Assembly (NCBI GenBank): GCA_017621815.1
Contig: JAGASK010000043.1
Span: 124,001 to 188,000 of the forward strand
DNA length: 64,000 nt
DNA from: Lachnospiraceae bacterium
GTDB taxonomy: Bacteria > Bacillota > Clostridia > Lachnospirales > Lachnospiraceae
Direction: 5' to 3'
The stretch's first letter is position 1; each line of letters opens with the position of its first letter. The position numbers and the translations under genes are program-made. Positions 25,012 through 33,093 of this stretch are shown piece after piece. The notes below the pieces were generated by a model. It made no database searches. It had not been told where the DNA came from and was given only the letters and a program-made list of their open reading frames with translations.

Positions 25012-26415
25012 ATGGATAAGCAATATGATGTTATTATAATAGGAGCAGGTCCCGGAGGTATTTTCTGTGCCTATGAGCTTCTTGATAAAAAGCCTGATTT
25101 AAAGGTATTGATAATAGAAAAAGGGCGTTCCATTGAAAAGAGAACCTGCCCGAAAAGAATTACAAAACAGTGTGTTGGATGTAAACCCTGTTCCATAACT
25201 ACCGGTTTTGCAGGAGCGGGAGCCTTTTCTGACGGAAAACTGTCTTTGTCTCCGGATGTGGGAGGCAACCTTCCCGAAATACTTGGCTATGATGAAACTT
25301 TGAAGCTGATTAAGGAGTCGGATGAGATTTATCTGAAGTTCGGTGCGGATACCAATGTGTATGGTGTTGATAAGCAGGCGGAAATCCGCGAAATCAGAAG
25401 AAAGGCTATTGTTGCCAATTTAAAGCTGGTGGAATGCCCCATTCGTCATCTTGGTACAGAGGAAGGTTATAAAATTTATGAAAAGCTCCAGCATCATTTA
25501 AAGGAGAAAGGCGCTGACCTTTTATTTAATACCATGGTAGAGGAAATTGTTGTGGAAAATGACTGCGCCGTGGGTGTCAGAACCGATAAAGGAGAGCTCT
25601 TCCGTGCAAAGGAAATTGTTTCTGCGGTAGGAAGGGAAGGAGCCGACTGGTTTAAAGATAAATGTGAGGAAATCGGCATTGAAACCACGCCGGGAACCGT
25701 GGATATCGGTGTGCGAGTGGAAGTGAGGGATGAAATCATGCAGTTTTTAAATGAAAACCTGTATGAAGCAAAACTGATTTACCATACCCCCACCTTTGAT
25801 GATAAAGTAAGAACTTTCTGTACCAATCCTTCCGGTGAGGTTGCAACGGAATATTATGAGGGAGGTCTGGCGGTAGTAAACGGTCATGCCTATAAATCCA
25901 GGGATTATAAGACCAATAATACTAATTTTGCAATTCTGGTAAGTAAAAATTTTACCAAACCTTTTAAAACTCCTATTGAATACGGAAAGCAGATTGCCCA
26001 GCTTTCCAATATGCTCTGCGGAGGTAAGATTCTTGTGCAGACCTTCGGGGATTTCAGAAGGGGCAGAAGAACTACGGAAGAGAGGCTTTGCAGAAATAAT
26101 CTGATTCCAACCTTAAAGGATGCTGTTCCGGGAGATTTGTCTTTGGTATTTCCCCACAGAATCATGGTGGACATTGAAGAAATGCTGCTTGCGCTGGATA
26201 AGATTACGCCGGGAATTGCAGGAGATGAAACGCTTCTTTACGGCGTTGAAGTTAAGTTCTATTCCAATAAGGTGATTGTAAACAGGGATTTTGAAACCAG
26301 TATCAGCGGGCTTCGTGCCATAGGAGACGGGGCGGGTGTTACAAGGGGCCTTCAGCAGGCTTCGGCAAACGGTATCAGCGTGGCAAGAAGTATTTTGAGG
26401 AAAATAGAAGAATGA
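25012..26415 (+). CDS. FAD-dependent dehydrogenase of the COG2509 group
   Basis: The 467-residue product has an FAD-binding Rossmann motif (DVIIIGAGPGGIFCAYEL), a Cys-rich segment (residues 45-60, CPKRITKQCVGCKPC) and GFAGAGAFSDGKLSLSP, typical of the uncharacterised flavoproteins of COG2509, then a late GDGAG motif (AIGDGAGVTRGLQQA) binding the flavin ribityl. No substrate is known for the group. ATG 25012 is chosen because GGAGG (25001-25005) lies 6 bases upstream. The stop overlaps the start of the parvulin gene. Confidence 0.87.
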   Translation: MDKQYDVIIIGAGPGGIFCAYELLDKKPDLKVLIIEKGRSIEKRTCPKRITKQCVGCKPCSITTGFAGAGAFSDGKLSLSPDVGGNLPEILGYDETLKLIKESDEIYLKFGADTNVYGVDKQAEIREIRRKAIVANLKLVECPIRHLGTEEGYKIYEKLQHHLKEKGADLLFNTMVEEIVVENDCAVGVRTDKGELFRAKEIVSAVGREGADWFKDKCEEIGIETTPGTVDIGVRVEVRDEIMQFLNENLYEAKLIYHTPTFDDKVRTFCTNPSGEVATEYYEGGLAVVNGHAYKSRDYKTNNTNFAILVSKNFTKPFKTPIEYGKQIAQLSNMLCGGKILVQTFGDFRRGRRTTEERLCRNNLIPTLKDAVPGDLSLVFPHRIMVDIEEMLLALDKITPGIAGDETLLYGVEVKFYSNKVIVNRDFETSISGLRAIGDGAGVTRGLQQASANGISVARSILRKIEE

Positions 26416-27464
26416 AAAGAGTAACCCTTATTTTGGCTGTGCTGTTCCTTTTTCTTTCCGGCTGCGGAAAGAAAAATTCAGATACCAGAATAGTGCTTAC
26501 CACAGGCTTTCAGAAGGATGAAGTCTTCAGAATTGAAAATATGTCCTGCAGCCTGCCTGAATTGATGGTGCTTTTAACCAATGCCCAGAACCAGTACGAA
26601 AATGTTTACGGAGAGGAAATCTGGCAGACGGACCTTAACGGCGTTACGCTTGAGGAAAATGTAAAGGAAACGGTGCTGGCAGATCTTGCCCAGATTAAAA
26701 CCATGAACCTTCTGGCCCAGCGTTATGGCGTGGAACTGGATGAGGAAGAAAGGCAAAAGATAAAAGAAGCGGCGGAAGCTTATTTTACTTCCTTAAATCA
26801 GACGGAAAAAGACAGTATGGGGGCAGATGAGGAAACAATCGAAAACCTGTATCTGGAATATGCTCTGGCGGAAAAGGTTTATCAGTACATTATCAAGGAT
26901 ATTAATCCGGAAATCAGCGATGATGAAGCCAGAACAATTACAGTGCAGCACATTCTGTTTAAAACCTATGTCCTGGACGGCACAGGGAAAAAAATTGAAT
27001 ATTCTGATGAAGCCAGGCAGGATATTTATAAAAAAGCCCGGGAGGTGCTGAAGCTGGCAAAAGAAGAGGACAGTGATTTTGAACAGCTGGTTTTGACCTA
27101 CAGTGAGGATGAGACGGGGACTCTCTCCTTTGGCAAGGGTGAAATGGAAAGCAGTTTTGAAGAAGCGGCCTTTAACCTGGAAACGGGCGAAATCAGCGAT
27201 ATTGTTGAGACCTCTTACGGCTATCATATTATTAAGTGTCTCAATACCTTTAACAGAGAAGAAACAGATGCCAATAAGGCGAAGATTGTTGAAAAACGTA
27301 AGGAAGAAGTTTTCGGTCAGGAATACGAGACCTTTGTGGCATCCCTTACCAGGGATTTGAATGAGGAATTGTGGGAAAGCGTGAGCTTTATTCATAACGA
27401 AGAGGTCAAAACAACAGACTTTTTTGAAATATATAACCAGTATATTAATCTTTCACAGGAGTAA
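26412..27464 (+). CDS. Parvulin-type peptidyl-prolyl isomerase lipoprotein (PrsA/SurA-like)
   Basis: The 350-residue protein has a lipoprotein signal (LFLFLSGCGKK; Cys18 or so is the lipidation site), a SurA-N-like helical chaperone part (about 40-175) and a rotamase domain (about 180-285) with TVQHILFKT, FGKGEMESSFEEAAF and TSYGYHIIKC. It is anchored outside the membrane and helps secreted proteins fold. Translation is coupled to the preceding flavoprotein by a 4-base overlap. Confidence 0.9.
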   Translation: MKRVTLILAVLFLFLSGCGKKNSDTRIVLTTGFQKDEVFRIENMSCSLPELMVLLTNAQNQYENVYGEEIWQTDLNGVTLEENVKETVLADLAQIKTMNLLAQRYGVELDEEERQKIKEAAEAYFTSLNQTEKDSMGADEETIENLYLEYALAEKVYQYIIKDINPEISDDEARTITVQHILFKTYVLDGTGKKIEYSDEARQDIYKKAREVLKLAKEEDSDFEQLVLTYSEDETGTLSFGKGEMESSFEEAAFNLETGEISDIVETSYGYHIIKCLNTFNREETDANKAKIVEKRKEEVFGQEYETFVASLTRDLNEELWESVSFIHNEEVKTTDFFEIYNQYINLSQE

Positions 27465-27490
27465 AAGCAGGATTATTCGGAGGAATAACG

Positions 27491-29374
27491 GTGATTGACG
27501 GAAAAAGAATCATTGTCCTTTGCACCACAAGAATCCATGACGCATCAGGGCAGGATTTTGTAAATGCATTAAACGAGAATGTAGTCAAAAGAAACGGCAG
27601 GCTTTTGGTTTATAATACCTGTTCCGACTTGTATTGGAATACGCCCAGCGAATCAGGTGAAAAAACGGTGTTCCAGCTGATTGATTATGATGTTACGGAT
27701 GCAGTAATAATTTTTGAAGAAAGAATCAGGGATAAGACGGTCGTCAGGGAAATCATAGAAAAGGCTGTTACCCATAGGATACCTACGGTTACCATCGGGG
27801 ATGATTATGAAGGCTGTACAGGTGTGCGTTTTCACTATGAAGCGGGCATTGAGCAGATGACACGTCATGTCATTGAAGCACATGGCATAAAAAAACTTCA
27901 TTTTATGGCAGGGGCAAAAGGAAATCCTTTTTCCGAAAGGCGCCTTGCGGCATTTAAAAGAGTGCTTGAAGAAAAAGATATGCCGTTTACAGATGAGATG
28001 ATAAGCTATGGTGATTTCTGGTCGGAACCTGCCAGAACTGCTATGGGAGAATTATTGAAAAGGGATTCTCTTCCCGAAGCTGTTATTTGTGCCAATGATG
28101 CAATGGCTCTTGCTGTAAGCAGCTTCCTTTCCGAACATGGTTATCGTGTTCCGGAAGATGTTATTGTTACCGGTTTTGACGGAGTGGATGACATAAAGTA
28201 TTCGATGCCCAAGATTTCTTCCTGTCTGTGTGATTATCAGGATATGGCTGATGAGATTATGATACAGATTCAGAAATGCTTTGAAGGCAGTATGCCGGAT
28301 AAAAATTGTTATGTGGTTCCCAGAATGCTTTTATCTGAATCCTGCGGCTGCGCAAAGGTATCCACAGTAAATGATGCCGCAGCACATTTGAGCCGCCTTA
28401 ATAACATAATGTTCCGCTATCAGGAGGAAGAAAGGACTCTTTATGAAATGTCCTCCCGGATTCAAATGTGCCGGACTATGGAGCAGGTGGCAAAAGAACT
28501 TCAGATTTATGTATTGTATGATATGTGTATTCTTATAAATGATGAATGTATGGATGAGACCATGAATCCCATGGAAAACAGTATACATGATAACTTTAAT
28601 AAGGATAAGTGGGTGCTGTTTGACAGCGAGGTGAAAGAGTCGTTTGTGCCACATAAGATTTCCCCGGAGAAATGCGTTCCTGATATGGCAGGTCTGCTTC
28701 AAAAGGAACAGCCGCTTATTTTTACGGCGCTGAGTTTTCAGGATATTCCCCTGGGATATGTCTGTTTTTATTATGAGCAGTGCAATATGGAAAATTATTG
28801 TAAGATTCCGCAGATTACCAACACGTTGAATAATGCGGTAGGCGGACTGAGAAATATGCGTTATCAGAGGTACATAACGGGGCAGATTGAAGAAATGTAT
28901 AAGATGGATGTCCTGACAGGGCTTTATAACCGCAACGGTTTTACACGGGTATATAAGGAACTGTTAAAAAGCCGCAGCAAGGAAAGAAGATGTATTTCCG
29001 TTATACTGGCAGATTTGGACAGTCTTAAATTTATCAATGATAATTTCGGACATGATGAAGGAGATAATGCAATTGTGACTGTGGCAAGAGCATTGAAGGA
29101 AGCCTGCCCGCCGGGGACTTTGTGCACCAGGCTCGGAGGAGATGAGATGTTTGCCGTTTATGACGGAGTCGTGGATGCGGTTCAAATAAAAAGATGTGTG
29201 GACAGTCTGTTGGAGCAATATAATCTGACATCCGGGAAAGGCTATATGGTATCTGCAAGCACAGGTATTTATATTACTGACAATTTTGAAGAAACTGATT
29301 TGGAAAGCCTTATCAAAAAGGCGGACAAACTGATGTATCAGGACAAAACCCAAAAGAAAAAGCAGAGAATTTAA
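27491..29374 (+). CDS. LacI-type sensor domain fused to a GGDEF diguanylate cyclase
   Basis: The 627-residue protein has no signal peptide. Residues 1-280 look like a periplasmic-binding-protein-fold sensor as in LacI regulators, but without their DNA-binding helix-turn-helix; about 310-455 is a GAF-like linker domain; 470-625 is a GGDEF domain (DVLTGLYNRNGF, ILADLDSLKFINDNFGHDEGD, then GGDEM instead of GGDEF near residue 548). It would make cyclic di-GMP in reply to a cytosolic ligand; the Phe-to-Met change leaves the catalytic Asp/Glu in place. GTG 27491 is preceded by CGGAGGA. Confidence 0.87.
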   Translation: MIDGKRIIVLCTTRIHDASGQDFVNALNENVVKRNGRLLVYNTCSDLYWNTPSESGEKTVFQLIDYDVTDAVIIFEERIRDKTVVREIIEKAVTHRIPTVTIGDDYEGCTGVRFHYEAGIEQMTRHVIEAHGIKKLHFMAGAKGNPFSERRLAAFKRVLEEKDMPFTDEMISYGDFWSEPARTAMGELLKRDSLPEAVICANDAMALAVSSFLSEHGYRVPEDVIVTGFDGVDDIKYSMPKISSCLCDYQDMADEIMIQIQKCFEGSMPDKNCYVVPRMLLSESCGCAKVSTVNDAAAHLSRLNNIMFRYQEEERTLYEMSSRIQMCRTMEQVAKELQIYVLYDMCILINDECMDETMNPMENSIHDNFNKDKWVLFDSEVKESFVPHKISPEKCVPDMAGLLQKEQPLIFTALSFQDIPLGYVCFYYEQCNMENYCKIPQITNTLNNAVGGLRNMRYQRYITGQIEEMYKMDVLTGLYNRNGFTRVYKELLKSRSKERRCISVILADLDSLKFINDNFGHDEGDNAIVTVARALKEACPPGTLCTRLGGDEMFAVYDGVVDAVQIKRCVDSLLEQYNLTSGKGYMVSASTGIYITDNFEETDLESLIKKADKLMYQDKTQKKKQRI

Positions 29375-29446
29375 TCCCCGAATTATCAGTTAATAAAAAA
29401 TTTATAATTATAAAATCCGCATATTTACGGCGTTTTTGAAGAATTA

Positions 29447-29473
29447 TTAGCACTCAACTCAAATGAGTGCTAA
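29447..29473. promoter_or_regulatory. CIRCE operator (HrcA site) upstream of htpG
   Basis: TTAGCACTC (29447-29455), 9 bases, GAGTGCTAA (29465-29473) is an exact CIRCE, the binding site of the heat-shock repressor HrcA. It lies 88 bases before the htpG start and just upstream of the -35 box. Confidence 0.95.
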
Positions 29474-29480
29474 TTTTGTC

Positions 29481-29509
29481 TTGACTTTTATTTAGAAGAG
29501 AATTACACT
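29481..29509 (+). promoter_or_regulatory. SigA promoter of htpG
   Basis: TTGACT (29481-29486), 17 bp, TACACT (29504-29509), 7 bp after the CIRCE. A promoter upstream of the CIRCE in the AT-rich 29390-29430 stretch is also possible. Confidence 0.55.
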
Positions 29510-29560
29510 TGTTTTTAGCGAAAGTTTTTGAAATTATTTTTACAAGAAGGAGTGATTATC

Positions 29561-31639
29561 GTGGCAGAAAAGCACGGAAGTTTATCCATTAACAGTGAAA
29601 ACATATTTCCCATTATCAAGAAGTGGCTGTATTCCGACCATGACATTTTTTACAGGGAATTAATATCCAATGGCTGTGATGCCATTACCAAGTTGAAAAA
29701 ACTTGATATGATGGGAGAATATACCCTGCCGGAGGATTACAAGGCCAGGATTCAGGTCATTGTGAACCCTGAAGAAAAGACACTTAAATTTATTGATAAC
29801 GGTATCGGTATGACAGCAGACGAGGTAGAAGAATACATTAACCAGATTGCATTCTCCGGTGCCACAGATTTTATTGAAAAGTATAAGGACAAAACCAATG
29901 AAGACCAGATTATCGGTCATTTCGGACTTGGCTTTTATTCCGCATTTATGGTAGCCGATGAAGTGCATATTGATACCTTGTCCTGGCAGGAGGGCGCAAA
30001 GCCTGTGCATTGGGAATGTGACGGCGGTACAGAATTCGATATGAAGGAAGGGGACAAAGCAGAGGTTGGTACTACCATTACTTTGTTCTTAAATGAAGAT
30101 GTTCTTGAATTCTGCAATGAGTATAAGGCAAGAGAGGTTATTAAGAAATATTGTTCCTTTATGCCTGTTGAAATCTATCTGTCCAAGGAAAATACAACAG
30201 AAACCCAGACAATTAAGGCCGATGAAAAACTGGATACCGATACGGTAGTAGAGGAAATCAAGCCTGAAAAGGAAGAGGATGAATTAAAGTATAAGATTGT
30301 AAAAAGACCGGAGCTTTTAAACGATACCAATCCTCTTTGGATGAGACATCCCAATGAATGCACGAAAGAAGAATATCTGGAGTTTTACCGCAAGGTATTT
30401 CAGGATTACAAGGAGCCTTTGTTCTGGATTCACCTGAATATGGATTATCCTTTTAATTTGAAGGGCATTTTATACTTCCCTAAAATCAATATGGAATATG
30501 AGTCCATTGAAGGCGTGATTAAATTATATAACAATCAGGTATTCATTGCCGATAATATCAAAGAGGTTATTCCCGAATTCCTGATGCTTTTAAAAGGTGT
30601 TATTGATTGTCCTGACCTGCCTCTTAACGTATCAAGAAGCGCTTTGCAGAATGACGGATTTGTTAAGAAAATTTCCGATTACATTTCCAAGAAGGTGGCT
30701 GACAAGCTGGCAGGTATGTGCAAGACAGAAAAAGAAGAATATGATAAATACTGGGATGATATCAGTCCCTTTATCAAATTCGGCTGCCTGAAGGATGATA
30801 AGTTCTGTGAAAAGATGACAGATTATATACTCTTTAAGAATCTTGAGGGTAAATATCTGACACTTCCCGAATGTCTTGAAGTCAATAAGATTGACCCTGA
30901 TGAGGCGGAAAATGCGGAAGAAAAGACAGATGCCGCAGATAAGCCTGAAGCAGAAGTGGTTGATGAAGACGGCAACGTTGTAAGCGGTGAAACAAAAGAA
31001 GCCGAGGGTGAAGAGGAAGAGAAGAAGGAAAAGATTATCTACTACGTTACCGATGAAAAGCAGCAGAGCCAGTACATTAATATGTTCAAGGCTGCCAAGA
31101 TGGATGCTGTAATTCTGACACATAATATCGACCAGCCTTTTGTATCCCAGCTGGAAGCAAAGAATGAGGGCATTAAGTTCCAGAGAATTGATGCGGATTT
31201 AACGGATACCTTTAAGGCAAAGACAAGTAAAAAGGCTGAAAAGGAACTGGAAGAAGCAGCGGAAGCAATCGGTAAGGTAATGAAGAAGGCTTTAAAGAAA
31301 GACCAGATTACCATCAAGGTTGAAAAGCTGAAAAACAAGAAGATTTCCTCCATGATTACTCTTTCCGAAGAAAGCAGAAGAATGCAGGATATGATGAAGA
31401 TGTATTCTATGCCCGGCATGGATATGGGCGGTTTCGGAAAAGAAGGAGAAACCCTGATTTTAAATGCCAACCATCCCCTTGTCCAGTATATTATGGAACA
31501 TACAGACAGCGATAACGTAAATATGATTTGCGAGCAGCTTTATGACCTTGCACTTTTGCAGCATGCACCCCTTGAGCCGGAAGCAATGAGCAAATTTGTG
31601 GCAAGAAGCAATGATATTATGATGATGTTGACAAAATAA
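29561..31639 (+). CDS. htpG: Molecular chaperone HtpG (Hsp90)
   Basis: The 692-residue product is Hsp90: N-terminal GHKL ATPase (DIFYRELISNGCDA; DNGIGMTADEV; GHFGLGFYSAFMVAD), middle domain with NVSRSALQND, and C-terminal dimerisation domain. It folds client proteins in the cytosol with ATP. An acidic low-complexity insert of about 50 residues (roughly 442-491, many Glu and Ala) interrupts the middle region and is unlike E. coli HtpG. GTG 29561 is chosen: AAGGAG at 29547-29552 is 8 bases upstream. Heat control by HrcA is indicated by the CIRCE. Confidence 0.94.
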   Translation: MAEKHGSLSINSENIFPIIKKWLYSDHDIFYRELISNGCDAITKLKKLDMMGEYTLPEDYKARIQVIVNPEEKTLKFIDNGIGMTADEVEEYINQIAFSGATDFIEKYKDKTNEDQIIGHFGLGFYSAFMVADEVHIDTLSWQEGAKPVHWECDGGTEFDMKEGDKAEVGTTITLFLNEDVLEFCNEYKAREVIKKYCSFMPVEIYLSKENTTETQTIKADEKLDTDTVVEEIKPEKEEDELKYKIVKRPELLNDTNPLWMRHPNECTKEEYLEFYRKVFQDYKEPLFWIHLNMDYPFNLKGILYFPKINMEYESIEGVIKLYNNQVFIADNIKEVIPEFLMLLKGVIDCPDLPLNVSRSALQNDGFVKKISDYISKKVADKLAGMCKTEKEEYDKYWDDISPFIKFGCLKDDKFCEKMTDYILFKNLEGKYLTLPECLEVNKIDPDEAENAEEKTDAADKPEAEVVDEDGNVVSGETKEAEGEEEEKKEKIIYYVTDEKQQSQYINMFKAAKMDAVILTHNIDQPFVSQLEAKNEGIKFQRIDADLTDTFKAKTSKKAEKELEEAAEAIGKVMKKALKKDQITIKVEKLKNKKISSMITLSEESRRMQDMMKMYSMPGMDMGGFGKEGETLILNANHPLVQYIMEHTDSDNVNMICEQLYDLALLQHAPLEPEAMSKFVARSNDIMMMLTK

Positions 31640-31648
31640 TCCTGTGTG

Positions 31649-31675
31649 ACAAATGATTTACCTCTGCATATGATA
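31649..31675 (+). promoter_or_regulatory. Candidate SigK/SigE-type promoter of the SleC-like gene
   Basis: AC at 31649-31650, 16 bp, then CATATGATA at 31667-31675, matching the SigK -10 form CATAnnnTA known from Bacillus; it also fits a SigE -10. It sits 28 bp ahead of a gene for a spore cortex-type protein. Confidence 0.4.
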
Positions 31676-31702
31676 AAATAAAGAATATGCAGAGGTATTT
31701 TT
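31659..31702 (+). terminator. htpG terminator hairpin that also contains the next gene's ribosome site
   Basis: TACCTCTGCATAT (31659-31671) pairs perfectly over 13 bp with ATATGCAGAGGTA (31685-31697), followed by five T up to the ATG at 31703. The AGAGG ribosome site of the next gene (31691-31695) is inside the right arm. Confidence 0.75.
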
Positions 31703-32965
31703 ATGCCTGATTACAGCTTAAGAGGTGCGCAGACAGATGGGAATTATAAAGGGAAGCTGCAGATTAATGTAACTTCCACCCTTGGACTTATTCCCATTCC
31801 CGATGCCACTGTAACCATATCCTATACAGGAGTGCCGGATGTAACGGTAGAAAGGTTAAGCACTGATTCATCCGGTCAGACGGAAGAAATCGAACTTTCC
31901 GCACCGCCACTTGAATACAGTGTTGAACCTTCGGAGGTAATGCCTTATTCGGAATATAATATTCAGGTTGATGCGCCGGGATATGAATCCGTCATGATTT
32001 CAGGAACGGAAATTCTGCCGGATGTAACGGCACTGCAGCCTATTCAGATGACACCCATTGAAACAGCAGATGAAAACGAAGAGACGATTGTAATTCCCGG
32101 TCATACCCTTTATGAAGAATATCCGCCTAAAATCCCGGAGGATGAAATCAAGCCCATGGATGAAAGCGGGGAGATTGTATTAAGCAGGGTGGTGATCCCT
32201 GAATATGTTGTCGTTCATGACGGTGTGCCGAATGATTCCACAGCGCCCAATTATTATGTGCGTTACAGAGATTACATCAAGAACGTAGTTTCATCAGAGA
32301 TTTATGCTACCTGGGAGGAAAATGCAATCTATGCCAATACACTGGCTATTTTGTCATTTACTCTTAACAGAGTCTATACTGAGTGGTACAGGAATAAGGG
32401 ATATAACTTCACAATCACCTCATCTACCGCTTATGACCAGAAATGGATGTATGGCAGGAATATTTATGAAAATGTGGACCGTGTTGTGGACTCTATTTTT
32501 GCCAATTTCCTGTCAAGACCGGGGGTAAGGCAGCCGATTTTCACCTCTTATTGTGACGGAAGAAGGGTGACCTGTGACGGATTGAGCCAGTGGGGCTCCC
32601 AGTATCTGGCAAATGAGGGATATACACCGATTGAAATCATCCGCTATTATTATGGAAGCGATATGTATATTAACAGTGCCGACAGCATATCGGGAGTTCC
32701 TTCCTCATGGCCGGGTTACAATCTGACAATAGGCTCCACGGGGGAAAAAGTCAGGCAGATGCAGGCCCAGCTGAACAGAATTGCCCAGAATTATCCGGCA
32801 ATTCCCACAATTGCGGTAGACGGAATTTTCGGGCCGGCTACGGCAGAGGCGGTAAGGACATTTCAGAGAATTTTTAATCTTCCGCAATCAGGTATTGTGG
32901 ATTTCCCTACCTGGTACAGTATTTCCAATATTTATGTGGGAGTCAGCAGGATTGCGGAACCGTAA
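31703..32965 (+). CDS. SleC-like spore cortex protein (SpoIID-like and peptidoglycan-binding domains)
   Basis: The 420-residue protein starts with a beta-rich Ig/carboxypeptidase-regulatory-like domain (about 15-115), continues with a SpoIID/LytB-like central domain (about 185-340; YIKNVVSSEIYATWEENAIY, CDGLSQWGSQYLANEGYTP) and ends with a PG_binding_1 repeat (about 345-410; IGSTGEKVRQMQAQLN, VDGIFGPATAEAVRTFQ). This is the plan of the clostridial germination enzyme SleC and relatives, which cut spore cortex peptidoglycan. No signal peptide is visible, as for proteins loaded from the mother cell. The SigK-like promoter agrees with this. Whether it is catalytically active is open. Confidence 0.75.
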   Translation: MPDYSLRGAQTDGNYKGKLQINVTSTLGLIPIPDATVTISYTGVPDVTVERLSTDSSGQTEEIELSAPPLEYSVEPSEVMPYSEYNIQVDAPGYESVMISGTEILPDVTALQPIQMTPIETADENEETIVIPGHTLYEEYPPKIPEDEIKPMDESGEIVLSRVVIPEYVVVHDGVPNDSTAPNYYVRYRDYIKNVVSSEIYATWEENAIYANTLAILSFTLNRVYTEWYRNKGYNFTITSSTAYDQKWMYGRNIYENVDRVVDSIFANFLSRPGVRQPIFTSYCDGRRVTCDGLSQWGSQYLANEGYTPIEIIRYYYGSDMYINSADSISGVPSSWPGYNLTIGSTGEKVRQMQAQLNRIAQNYPAIPTIAVDGIFGPATAEAVRTFQRIFNLPQSGIVDFPTWYSISNIYVGVSRIAEP

Positions 32966-32987
32966 AAAAGAAAATAAGCGTCAAAAT

Positions 32988-33026
32988 GCCTTTTCCGCAA
33001 ACAGAAGCATAGCTTGCGGAAAAGGC
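32988..33026. terminator. Strong hairpin after the SleC-like gene
   Basis: GCCTTTTCCGCAA (32988-33000) pairs perfectly with TTGCGGAAAAGGC (33014-33026) across a 13-base loop. There is no T-run behind it, so termination is uncertain; its right arm supplies the -35 of the next promoter. Confidence 0.55.
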
Positions 33027-33043
33027 TGTGATAATGGTATACT
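33014..33043 (+). promoter_or_regulatory. Possible promoter of the DUF5717/DUF5716 operon
   Basis: TTGCGG (33014-33019), 18 bp, TATACT (33038-33043), 50 bp ahead of the GTG start at 33094. The -35 lies in the hairpin arm. Confidence 0.45.
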
Positions 33044-33093
33044 ATTATCAATGAGATTACCATATGAGAAAAGGAATCCGGAGGAATACATAA

